From the NCBI GenBank assembly GCA_029239935.1, contig JARBTY010000087.1:1-11529 (forward strand): 11,529 nucleotides of DNA. The letters are read 5' to 3'. Of this stretch, positions 1-5,734 are shown in pieces. Within the stretch, counting starts at the first letter, position 1. Each line of letters starts with the position of its first letter. The position numbers and the translations under genes were made by a program. This DNA is from Clostridia bacterium. GTDB taxonomy: Bacteria; Bacillota_A; Clostridia; Lachnospirales; Cellulosilyticaceae. The notes under the pieces are model-generated. The model did not search any database. It was not told where the DNA came from and worked only from the letters and a program-made list of their open reading frames with translations.

Positions 1-40
1 GTAGGTGACCAATACTAACGGTTCGAGGGTTTGACCTAAA
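1..40 (+). rRNA. 23S ribosomal RNA, 3' end (partial)
   Basis: The first bases match the conserved 3' end of bacterial 23S rRNA: a GACCAATACTAACGGTTCGA segment followed by GGGTTTGACC, the 3' strand of the helix that closes the molecule. Only this last part of the gene lies in the window. The exact mature end is uncertain by a few bases. No 5S rRNA sequence follows; the next RNA gene is tRNA-Asn about 165 bases downstream. The tRNA block is therefore placed behind an rRNA operon, although it also has its own promoter. Confidence 0.88.
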
Positions 41-106
41 AAGGTGATAAATATCACAATAAAACGGTTAAATGATAATGATTGTGTTTAGTTTTGTGAG
101 TACAAA

Positions 107-157
107 AACAGTAAAGTACACTGTTAACAGTGTAAAATATGATTTTTATACTGTTAA
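107..157. repeat. Cluster of AACAGT/ACTGTT inverted repeats upstream of the tRNA promoter
   Basis: Four half-sites lie in 50 bases: AACAGT at 107-112, ACTGTT at 120-125, AACAGT at 126-131 and ACTGTT at 150-155. The middle pair forms a perfect 18-bp palindrome at 117-134. Positions 124-137 can instead pair with 144-157 as a 14-bp stem (one G-U) with a 6-base loop, so the two folds exclude each other. The cluster ends 7 bases before the -35 box. It could be an operator for the tRNA promoter, or a 3' processing or termination structure of the rRNA transcript. No T-run follows, so a classical terminator is not supported. Confidence 0.6.
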
Positions 158-164
158 AAAATTC

Positions 165-193
165 TTGACATGAGTCATTGAATTTGATATACT
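165..193 (+). promoter_or_regulatory. Sigma-A promoter of the tRNA cluster
   Basis: A perfect -35 box TTGACA (165-170) is separated by 17 bases from a -10 box TATACT (188-193). Transcription would begin near 200, only a few bases before tRNA-Asn at 204. The placement suits a strong stable-RNA promoter and means the tRNAs need not depend on read-through from the rRNA operon. Confidence 0.85.
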
Positions 194-203
194 ACTCATG
201 CAT

Positions 204-275
204 TCCTCGATAGCTCAGCGGCAGAGCATTCGGCTGTTAACCGAAGGGTCGTAGGTTCGAACCCTACTCGGGGAG
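204..275 (+). tRNA. tRNA-Asn (GTT)
   Basis: A full cloverleaf is visible. Acceptor strand TCCTCGA pairs with TCGGGGA (two G-T pairs), and the T arm is GTAGG-TTCGAAC-CCTAC. The anticodon loop CTGTTAA places GTT at 236-238. The discriminator is G275 and no CCA is encoded. It is the first gene after the promoter. Confidence 0.96.
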
Positions 276-279
276 TTAA

Positions 280-318
280 AATAGTAAAATACTATTAAGA
301 CTCAATTTATTTTGAGTC
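280..318 (+). other. Two consecutive hairpins in the Asn-Glu spacer
   Basis: AATAGTA (280-286) pairs with TACTATT (290-296) around a 3-base loop. GACTCAA (299-305) then pairs with TTGAGTC (312-318) around a 6-base loop. They fill almost the whole spacer and lie just before the 5' end of tRNA-Glu, which suggests a processing or spacing role in the precursor. This role is inferred. Confidence 0.5.
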
Positions 319-321
319 CAA

Positions 322-393
322 GGCCCATTGGTCAAGCGGTCAAGACACCGCCCTTTCACGGCGGTAACAGGAGTTCGATTCTCCTATGGGTCA
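322..393 (+). tRNA. tRNA-Glu (TTC)
   Basis: Acceptor strand GGCCCAT pairs with ATGGGTC (one G-T pair). The anticodon stem is CCGCC/GGCGG with loop CTTTCAC, placing TTC at 355-357. The T arm is AGGAG-TTCGATT-CTCCT. The discriminator is A393 and no CCA is encoded. Confidence 0.96.
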
Positions 394-396
394 TTA

Positions 397-424
397 GTTT
401 CATTTTTCTTTAGAAAATTGAAAC
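397..424 (+). other. Hairpin directly downstream of tRNA-Glu
   Basis: GTTTCA (397-402) pairs with TGAAAC (419-424). After one T-T mismatch, TTTTC (404-408) pairs with GAAAA (413-417). The 3' arm overlaps the repeat that recurs 190 bases downstream. No T-run follows, so it is not an obvious terminator. A processing signal is possible. Confidence 0.45.
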
Positions 425-467
425 ACATCAAGTATGTAATAACTAAATATGCCGACGTGGCTCAATT
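416..467 (+). repeat. 52-bp direct repeat, copy A
   Basis: Positions 416-467 match 606-657 at an offset of exactly 190 bases, with only two differences (A422 versus G612, G436 versus A626). The repeat covers 35 bases of tRNA-Thr upstream spacer plus the first 17 bases of the tRNA. Copy A leads into a truncated tRNA-Thr element and copy B into the intact gene. This points to duplication of the tRNA-Thr locus. Confidence 0.9.
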
Positions 468-527
468 TATACGAAGACCGCACTTTGGTCTGAGAGGCAG
501 AGATTGCTATGACAAATTGGAGCTACG
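451..527 (+). pseudogene. tRNA-Thr-derived 5'-half element 1 (structured, function unknown)
   Basis: The first 17 bases are identical to tRNA-Thr at 641-657. A 28-base insertion (468-495) then interrupts the D loop, after which GGCAGAG (496-502) resumes tRNA-Thr sequence. Similarity stops around the anticodon stem. There is no anticodon, T arm or 3' acceptor strand, so it cannot be a normal tRNA. It can fold into a three-way junction. The closing stem is 456-467 with 515-527 (12 pairs, one G-T, bulged G519). Hairpin AGACC/GGTCT (475-491) has a 7-base loop. Hairpin 498-511 has 4 of 5 pairs. It lies in the tRNA transcript and may be a decayed duplicate or a structured RNA. Confidence 0.65.
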
Positions 528-543
528 ATAGAAAAGTGAATAC

Positions 544-612
544 GCCGACGTGGCTCAATTCTTTATCGAGACCGTACTTTGGTCGAGAGGCAGAGGTACT
601 CTGACAATTGAG
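544..612 (+). pseudogene. tRNA-Thr-derived 5'-half element 2 (structured, function unknown)
   Basis: It repeats the plan of element 1. Seventeen bases identical to the tRNA-Thr 5' end (544-560) are followed by a 28-base insertion (561-588), then GGCAGAG (589-595) and CTGAC (601-605) as in tRNA-Thr. Homology then ends before the anticodon. The predicted three-way junction has closing stem CTCAATT (554-560) with AATTGAG (606-612). Its hairpins are GACC/GGTC (570-584, 7-base loop) and a perfect CAGAG/CTCTG (591-603, 3-base loop). The insertion clearly resembles that of element 1, so one interrupted copy probably arose and was then duplicated. Confidence 0.65.
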
Positions 613-640
613 ACACATCAAGTATATAATAACTAAATAT

Positions 641-657
<17 letters not shown>
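606..657 (+). repeat. 52-bp direct repeat, copy B (tRNA-Thr upstream region and 5' end)
   Basis: This is the partner of 416-467, at 50 of 52 identical positions. Its first seven bases, AATTGAG, form the 3' side of the closing stem of element 2, and its last 17 are the 5' end of the intact tRNA-Thr. Confidence 0.9.
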
Positions 658-713
<56 letters not shown>

Positions 714-721
714 TTAGATGT

Positions 722-795
722 GGACCCTTAGCTCAGTTGGTTAGAGCATCCGGCTCATAACCGGACGGTCCTGGGTTCGAGTCCCCGAGGGTCCA
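722..795 (+). tRNA. tRNA-Met (CAT), copy 1
   Basis: Acceptor strand GGACCCT pairs perfectly with AGGGTCC. Anticodon stem TCCGG/CCGGA holds loop CTCATAA, placing CAT at 756-758. The paired 1-72 position argues against an initiator tRNA. Elongator Met is likely, but a tRNA-Ile2 whose C34 is modified to lysidine has the same anticodon and cannot be excluded. The T stem CTGGG/CCCCG contains a T772-C786 mismatch. No CCA is encoded. Confidence 0.93.
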
Positions 796-815
796 TCTAA
801 AAGTATTAAATGTTT

Positions 816-889
816 GGCCCAGTGGTACAGTTGGTTAGCACGCCGCCCTGTCACGGCGGAGGTCGAGGGTTCGAGTCCCTTCTGGGTCG
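816..889 (+). tRNA. tRNA-Asp (GTC)
   Basis: Acceptor strand GGCCCAG pairs with CTGGGTC. Anticodon stem CCGCC/GGCGG holds loop CTGTCAC, placing GTC at 850-852. The T arm is GAGGG-TTCGAGT-CCCTT. The discriminator is G889 and no CCA is encoded. Confidence 0.96.
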
Positions 890-891
890 TT

Positions 892-928
892 AGTGAATAA
901 ATAATCTTAATGATTAGGTCTATTCACT
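892..928 (+). other. Hairpin in the Asp-Val spacer
   Basis: AGTGAATA (892-899) pairs perfectly with TATTCACT (921-928). A smaller AATC/GATT stem (903-915) can form inside. It lies between two tRNA genes without a T-run. A precursor-processing role is inferred only. Confidence 0.45.
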
Positions 929-935
929 TAAATAA

Positions 936-1008
936 GGTCGCTTAGCTCAGCTGGGAGAGCATCTGCCTTACAAGCAGAGGGTCATAGGTTCGAGCCCTAT
1001 AGCGACCA
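936..1008 (+). tRNA. tRNA-Val (TAC)
   Basis: Acceptor strand GGTCGCT pairs with AGCGACC. Anticodon stem TCTGC/GCAGA holds loop CTTACAA, placing TAC at 969-971. The T arm is ATAGG-TTCGAGC-CCTAT. The discriminator is A1008 and no CCA is encoded. Only six bases separate it from tRNA-Leu. Confidence 0.96.
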
Positions 1009-1014
1009 TGATAT

Positions 1015-1100
1015 GCCCGAGTGGCGGAACTGGCAGACGCACAGGACTTAAAATCCTGCGGGACTTACCTCCCGTACCGGTTCGATTCCGGTCTCGGGCA
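1015..1100 (+). tRNA. tRNA-Leu (TAA)
   Basis: This is an 86-base class II tRNA with a long variable arm formed by CGGGA and TCCCG near 1059-1074. Acceptor strand GCCCGAG pairs with CTCGGGC. Anticodon stem CAGGA/TCCTG holds loop CTTAAAA, placing TAA at 1049-1051. The T arm is ACCGG-TTCGATT-CCGGT. No CCA is encoded. A T-rich stretch follows. Confidence 0.96.
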
Positions 1101-1134
1101 TATTTTTTTGTTTTTAATCTAATAGAGTCAAAAT

Positions 1135-1208
<74 letters not shown>

Positions 1209-1213
1209 TTTCT

Positions 1214-1248
1214 TATGAGCTTTATATGACTTCCATATAAAGCTCATA
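1214..1248 (+). other. Perfect 15-bp hairpin between the two tRNA-Arg genes
   Basis: The 15 bases at 1214-1228 are perfectly complementary to 1234-1248, with a 5-base loop ACTTC. It fills most of the 46-base spacer between identical tRNA-Arg genes. No T-run follows, so a terminator is unlikely. A long uninterrupted duplex could be an RNase III-type processing site; that is an inference. Confidence 0.6.
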
Positions 1249-1254
1249 TCATGT

Positions 1255-1328
<74 letters not shown>

Positions 1329-1356
1329 TTTTATTTTTAGTAAGTCATATAGATAT

Positions 1357-1430
1357 GGACCCTTAGCTCAGTTGGTTAGAGCATCCGGCTCATAACCGGA
1401 CGGTCCTGGGTTCGAGTCCCCGAGGGTCCA
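1357..1430 (+). tRNA. tRNA-Met (CAT), copy 2
   Basis: It is identical to the copy at 722-795, including the T-stem mismatch (here T1407-C1421). The anticodon CAT is at 1391-1393. Elongator Met is favoured, with lysidine-type tRNA-Ile2 as the alternative. No CCA is encoded. It is the last tRNA of the cluster, and no clear terminator follows before the next promoter. Confidence 0.93.
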
Positions 1431-1441
1431 TTAAAAAAAGA

Positions 1442-1473
1442 TTGACATTAGGATAAAAATTGTATAATATAAT
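1442..1473 (+). promoter_or_regulatory. Promoter of the riboswitch-ATPase unit
   Basis: A perfect -35 TTGACA (1442-1447) is followed by overlapping -10 candidates. These are TATAAT at 1463-1468 (15-base spacer), TAATAT at 1465-1470 (17 bases) and TATAAT at 1468-1473 (20 bases). The exact -10 is ambiguous, but all place the start shortly before the riboswitch. Confidence 0.7.
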
Positions 1474-1492
1474 ATTAATTAAATAATGCATG

Positions 1493-1583
1493 TTAAAAGG
1501 GAGTAGTATAAAATATAGTGTCAACATCGCGATTTTAAAAAATCTGGTGCTATATACCCAACACAGGGTTATGAGACTTTTAA
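1493..1583 (+). promoter_or_regulatory. yybP-ykoY-type Mn2+ riboswitch aptamer
   Basis: The leader carries the hallmarks of the yybP-ykoY class: a GGGAGTAG loop (1499-1506), GTCAACAT (1520-1527), GGTGC (1546-1550), and CCCAACACAGGG followed by TTATGAGAC (1557-1577). Stem P1 is TTAAAAG (1493-1499) with CTTTTAA (1577-1583). The same CTTTTAA is the 5' arm of the following terminator, so aptamer and terminator compete. Members of this class bind Mn2+ and usually turn expression on by antitermination. Recognition is by motif and architecture; a covariance-model search was not possible. Confidence 0.85.
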
Positions 1584-1630
1584 TATAATCTTAAAATATA
1601 TATTTTAAGGTTATATTAAAGGTCTTTTTT
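1573..1630 (+). terminator. Riboswitch-controlled intrinsic terminator
   Basis: A continuous stem of about 24 pairs joins 1575-1598 to 1601-1624 with two G-T pairs, and is followed directly by TCTTTTTT (1623-1630). The 5' arm includes CTTTTAA at 1577-1583, which also forms aptamer P1. Ligand binding would therefore block the terminator and allow transcription into the ATPase gene. Confidence 0.88.
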
Positions 1631-1686
1631 ATTTATACTAATTCAAAAAGACATAATAGCATTTAAATAAATAGGAGGAAGTTATA

Positions 1687-4287
1687 ATGGAACGATTTTT
1701 TAATTTATCAAGTGAAGAAACCCTATTAGCAGTAGATGCTGATAAAGAGGGGTTAAGTTCACAAAAGGCTGAAGAAAAGCTTCAAAAATATGGAGAAAAT
1801 GCTTTGGCAGGAAAAAAGAGAAAAGGTGTTGTTCAGGTTTTTTTAGAACAATTTAAGGATCTGCTAGTACTTATTTTGATAGGTGCTGCTGTGATTTCTT
1901 TGTTATCAGGCAACATGGAGAGTACCATTGTCATCTTTGCAGTTATTATCCTTAATGCGCTGCTTGGAACATTTCAGCATTTTAAGGCAGCAGAATCTCT
2001 AGATAGTCTGAAAGCTTTGTCAGCGCCCACAGCGAAGGTCTTAAGAGATGGTAAAAAGGTAGAAATACCTTCCAAAAACATTGTTCCAGGAGATATCGTA
2101 GTACTAGAGGCTGGAGATTTAGTGTCAGCAGATGGACGTATTATAGAAAACTTTTCTCTTCAGATTAATGAAAGTTCTTTGACAGGGGAGTCTGAAAGTG
2201 TAGACAAAACAGGAGAAATAATCAAACTGGATGAGGTGCCATTAGGAGACCAGAAGAATATGGTTTTTTCAGGCTCACTTGTTACTTACGGCCGTGCCAA
2301 TGTAGTCGTTACTGCCACAGGTATGCAGACGGAAATAGGAAAAATTGCTCATTTAATGAATGAAACGGGAGAAAAGAAAACACCCCTTCAAATAAGTTTG
2401 GATGAGTTCAGTAAAAAATTGGCAATGATTATATTAGTTATCTGTGCGCTTATATTTGCATTAAGCCTTTATAGAAATATGCCTATATTGGATTCACTTA
2501 TGTTTGCAGTGGCTCTAGCAGTGGCGGCAATACCGGAAGCCTTAAGTTCTATTGTAACAATTGTTTTAGCGTTGGGTACACAAAAAATGGCTAAAGAGCA
2601 TGCTATCATAAAAGAACTAAAGGCTGTAGAAAGTCTTGGCAGTGTATCTGTTATTTGTTCAGATAAGACAGGTACCCTCACACAAAATAAAATGACTGCC
2701 AGAGAGGTTTATGTAGATCAAAAGGTTACGGATAATAATGACTTGGAGCTTCATTCACTTCCTCATGATTATTTGTTAAAGGCTTGTGTATTATGTAATG
2801 ATTCAGTATCTGTAGATGGCAAAGAGGTAGGTGATCCTACTGAGATTGCTTTAATTAACTTAGCACAAAAGTACCATTTAGATGAAACACAGCTGAGACA
2901 GCAAATCGTCAGAAAGGGAGAAATTCCTTTTGATTCTGATAGGAAACTGATGAGCACCCTGCACGAAATAGATGGAAAACTGATTTTGTTTACTAAAGGG
3001 GCCTGTGATGTACTCTTTAGCAGATTAAATGCTGTATGTACAAGTGAAGGAATCAAAGCCATTACACAAGAGGATTTAGACCAGGCAGAAGGTATCAATG
3101 AAGCTTTTTCAAAAGAAGGACTCAGGGTACTAGGGTTTGCCTATAAAGTACTGGATACAGATAAAGCGATTACATTAGAAGATGAAAACGGCTATATTTT
3201 CTTAGGGCTTGTATCTATGATAGATCCTCCAAGGGAAGAGTCTAAAAAAGCTGTTGAGGACTGTATCAAAGCAGGTATTAAACCTATTATGATAACAGGA
3301 GATCATAAAGTTACAGCTTCAAGTATTGCAAGACAAATAGGGATACTTCAGGCAGGGGATACAGCAGTAGAAGGCTTAGAACTGGATAAGATGAGTGAGA
3401 GTGATTTGGATAGAAATCTAGAAAAAATTTCAGTTTATGCAAGGGTTTCACCAGAACATAAAATCAGGATTGTTAATGCATGGCAAAATAAAGGTAAAAT
3501 CGTTGCCATGACAGGAGATGGGGTGAATGATGCACCGGCTCTTAAAAAGGCAGATATAGGTATAGCTATGGGGATTACTGGTACAGAAGTATCTAAAGAT
3601 GCTGCCTCGATGATTTTAACAGATGATAATTTTGCTACCATTATTAAAGCAATTACCAATGGCAGAAATGTTTATAATAACATTAAGAATGCTATTCATT
3701 TTCTCTTGTCAGGTAATACAGCAGGGATATTAGCCGTACTCTATACGTCGCTGGCTGCTTTGCCAGTACCTTTTGAGCCTGTGCAGCTTTTGTTTATTAA
3801 TCTGGTAACAGATAGTTTGCCTGCTATAGCCATAGGGGTAGAAAAGTCTGATCAGGATTTACTTAAAAATAAACCGAGAAGTCCTAAGGAGTCTATTCTT
3901 ACCAAGACTTTTTTGAAAACCATCCTTTCAGAAGGATTGTTGATTGCGTTATTTACAATGATAGCCTTTTATATAGGGATAGGCAGTGGATCGTCCCATG
4001 CAGCTAGTACGATGGCATTTTCTACTTTATGTTTAGCTAGATTATTTCACGGCTTCAATTGCAGAAGTTCAAAGTCAATCTTTAAGATAGGCCTTTTATC
4101 CAACATCTACAGTATATTAGCGTTTGTTACAGGCTTTTTGTTACTCAATGCAGTACTGTTTATCCCAGGACTTCAATATCTTTTTGAGACAGTACCGCTG
4201 ACAGGAACAGAAGTCATACAAGTTTATGGATTGGCTTTTGCACCTACAATTCTTATTCAAATTTACAAACTTATTAGGCGAAAGTAA
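1687..4287 (+). CDS. P2-type cation-transporting ATPase (LMCA1/SPCA-like Ca2+/Mn2+ pump)
   Basis: This 866-residue membrane pump uses ATP to move divalent cations out of the cytoplasm. P-type motifs appear in order: TGES (166-169, actuator), IPEAL (282-286, TM4), SDKTGT with phosphorylated Asp326, KGA (437-439, nucleotide site), TGD (537-539), TGDGVNDAP (609-617) and NLVTD (705-709, TM6). Site II residues (Val279, Ala280, Ile282, Glu284, Asn705, Asp709) match SERCA. Site I does not: Gly680 replaces SERCA Glu771 and Arg785 replaces Glu908. A substituted Glu771 and an Arg at the Glu908 position are also known in Listeria LMCA1, which moves one Ca2+ per cycle. The length suits the family. AGGAGG at 1673-1678 sits 8 bases before the ATG. 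The upstream Mn2+ riboswitch suggests a role in Mn2+ export, although Ca2+ remains plausible. Confidence 0.93.
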   Translation: MERFFNLSSEETLLAVDADKEGLSSQKAEEKLQKYGENALAGKKRKGVVQVFLEQFKDLLVLILIGAAVISLLSGNMESTIVIFAVIILNALLGTFQHFKAAESLDSLKALSAPTAKVLRDGKKVEIPSKNIVPGDIVVLEAGDLVSADGRIIENFSLQINESSLTGESESVDKTGEIIKLDEVPLGDQKNMVFSGSLVTYGRANVVVTATGMQTEIGKIAHLMNETGEKKTPLQISLDEFSKKLAMIILVICALIFALSLYRNMPILDSLMFAVALAVAAIPEALSSIVTIVLALGTQKMAKEHAIIKELKAVESLGSVSVICSDKTGTLTQNKMTAREVYVDQKVTDNNDLELHSLPHDYLLKACVLCNDSVSVDGKEVGDPTEIALINLAQKYHLDETQLRQQIVRKGEIPFDSDRKLMSTLHEIDGKLILFTKGACDVLFSRLNAVCTSEGIKAITQEDLDQAEGINEAFSKEGLRVLGFAYKVLDTDKAITLEDENGYIFLGLVSMIDPPREESKKAVEDCIKAGIKPIMITGDHKVTASSIARQIGILQAGDTAVEGLELDKMSESDLDRNLEKISVYARVSPEHKIRIVNAWQNKGKIVAMTGDGVNDAPALKKADIGIAMGITGTEVSKDAASMILTDDNFATIIKAITNGRNVYNNIKNAIHFLLSGNTAGILAVLYTSLAALPVPFEPVQLLFINLVTDSLPAIAIGVEKSDQDLLKNKPRSPKESILTKTFLKTILSEGLLIALFTMIAFYIGIGSGSSHAASTMAFSTLCLARLFHGFNCRSSKSIFKIGLLSNIYSILAFVTGFLLLNAVLFIPGLQYLFETVPLTGTEVIQVYGLAFAPTILIQIYKLIRRK

Positions 4288-4309
4288 AAAAATAGTAACA
4301 TTGATATAA

Positions 4310-4338
4310 TTGCTATTTGTGTATGTTTATGATACTAT
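4310..4338 (+). promoter_or_regulatory. Possible promoter of the CorC-YtvI-CPBP genes
   Basis: TTGCTA (4310-4315) and TACTAT (4333-4338) are separated by 17 bases, each matching four of six consensus positions. They lie in the 84-base gap after the ATPase gene, where no clear terminator is seen, so read-through from the riboswitch unit is equally possible. Confidence 0.3.
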
Positions 4339-4371
4339 CAATTCATATTATATCATTTAGGAGGAATACAG

Positions 4372-5688
4372 ATGGACGATCCAGACCCGGAGTCTACGAA
4401 GCTCGTAGCTCAATTATTACTAATAGCTATATTAACTCTTTTAAATGCATTTTTTGCAGCATCAGAGATAGCTATTTTATCATTAAACAAAAATAAGATA
4501 AAACTTCTTGCAGAAGGTGGCAGCAAAAAAGCAAAGCTGCTTGAAAAGCTCACAGAAGAACCTACTAAGTTTTTATCAACTGTACAGGTAGGTATTACCT
4601 TAGCGGGATTTCTCTCCAGTGCTTCGGCAGCTACTGGTATATCAAAGGATTTGGGACAATTTTTAAGTAATTTTAAAGTCCCCTATGCAGAGCAGGCAGC
4701 TGTTGTAGCTGTAACGATTATTTTATCTTATTTTACACTTGTTTTTGGAGAGTTATATCCCAAAAGAGTTGCCTTATATAAGGCAGAGGCTATTGCAATG
4801 TTTGCTGCAAGCCCAATTATGTTTATTTCTAAACTTACAGCCCCTTTTGTCAAATTATTGTCTTTATCTACGACGTTCCTATTAAAAATAACTGGAATAA
4901 ATGATGAAAACCTAGAGGAAAAGATATCAAAAGAGGAAATTAGGGCTTGGGTAGAAGTTGGCGAAGAACATGGGGTTATCAATGAAACAGAAAAAGATAT
5001 GATAAATAGTATATTTGAATTTGATGACAAGTTAGCAGAAGAGGTTATGACCCCTAGAACAGAGGTATACATGATTAATGTTAACAAACCGCTCAATGAA
5101 TATTTAGATGAGTTACTTGAAGAGAAATATTCTAGAATGCCTGTTTATGAAGGAGATAGTGACAACATTATAGGCGTTCTCTATATGAAGGACTTTTTGG
5201 TAGAAGCACGTAAAGTTGGTTTTGAAAATGTAGAGGTAAGAGATCTTTTACATACTGCGTATTTTGTACCAGAGAAGAAAAATATAGATGAACTATTTAA
5301 AGAACTTCAAGCTACTAAAAAACATATGGCTATTTTAATAGATGAATATGGCGGCTTTTCCGGTGTGGTTACAATAGAAGATTTAATTGAAGAGGTTATG
5401 GGTAAAATTGAAGATGAGTATGATAATGAAGAGCCAGATATCGTTCAGCAAGATAATAACACGTTTATCATCAATGGCTTATTATCTATTAAAGAATTGA
5501 GTGATAGTCTCAATCTGGATTTGGATGTTGAGGCTGAAGACTATGATACGGTAAGCGGATTAGTTGTTAAACAAATGGGACATATCCCAGCCACAGGAAA
5601 TCAGCAGATTATAGAATATGAAAATATGATATTTAAGATATTGGAAGTTAAGGAAAATAGGATTAAAAAAGTTCAGCTGACTATTTAA
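4372..5688 (+). CDS. CNNM/CorC (HlyC)-family CBS-domain membrane protein
   Basis: The 438-residue protein has the three-part plan of this family. An N-terminal DUF21/CNNM membrane domain spans about 10-170, with helices near 10-35, 66-90, 108-128 and 140-170. A CBS pair covers about 220-345, including EVMTPRTEV (224-232), SRMPVYE (254-260) and ILIDEYGGFSGVVTIEDL (321-338). The C-terminal CorC/HlyC domain covers about 358-437. Relatives such as MpfA and CNNM proteins export Mg2+ or are linked to Mg2+/Co2+ efflux; the old 'hemolysin' name is historical. AGGAGG at 4359-4364 sits 7 bases before the ATG. Its place after a cation ATPase suggests a divalent-metal theme. The substrate cannot be read from the sequence. 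Confidence 0.9.
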   Translation: MDDPDPESTKLVAQLLLIAILTLLNAFFAASEIAILSLNKNKIKLLAEGGSKKAKLLEKLTEEPTKFLSTVQVGITLAGFLSSASAATGISKDLGQFLSNFKVPYAEQAAVVAVTIILSYFTLVFGELYPKRVALYKAEAIAMFAASPIMFISKLTAPFVKLLSLSTTFLLKITGINDENLEEKISKEEIRAWVEVGEEHGVINETEKDMINSIFEFDDKLAEEVMTPRTEVYMINVNKPLNEYLDELLEEKYSRMPVYEGDSDNIIGVLYMKDFLVEARKVGFENVEVRDLLHTAYFVPEKKNIDELFKELQATKKHMAILIDEYGGFSGVVTIEDLIEEVMGKIEDEYDNEEPDIVQQDNNTFIINGLLSIKELSDSLNLDLDVEAEDYDTVSGLVVKQMGHIPATGNQQIIEYENMIFKILEVKENRIKKVQLTI

Positions 5689-5734
5689 ACAATAGGCTGA
5701 ACAAGAGGATACAAGAGGAAAAATAGGTGAAAAC

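Noticed and set aside
328..531. Open reading frame of 67 codons on the + strand
   Set aside because: It runs through tRNA-Glu and the first tRNA-Thr-like element, has no ribosome-binding site, and is explained by the RNA genes.
1093..1120. Terminator after tRNA-Leu
   Set aside because: There is a T-rich stretch but no separate GC-rich hairpin before it other than the tRNA itself, and tRNA genes continue downstream.
4303..4353. GATATAAT/ATTATATC inverted repeat between the ATPase and CorC-like genes
   Set aside because: The arms are 8 bases of pure AT-rich sequence about 35 bases apart, expected by chance in this composition.
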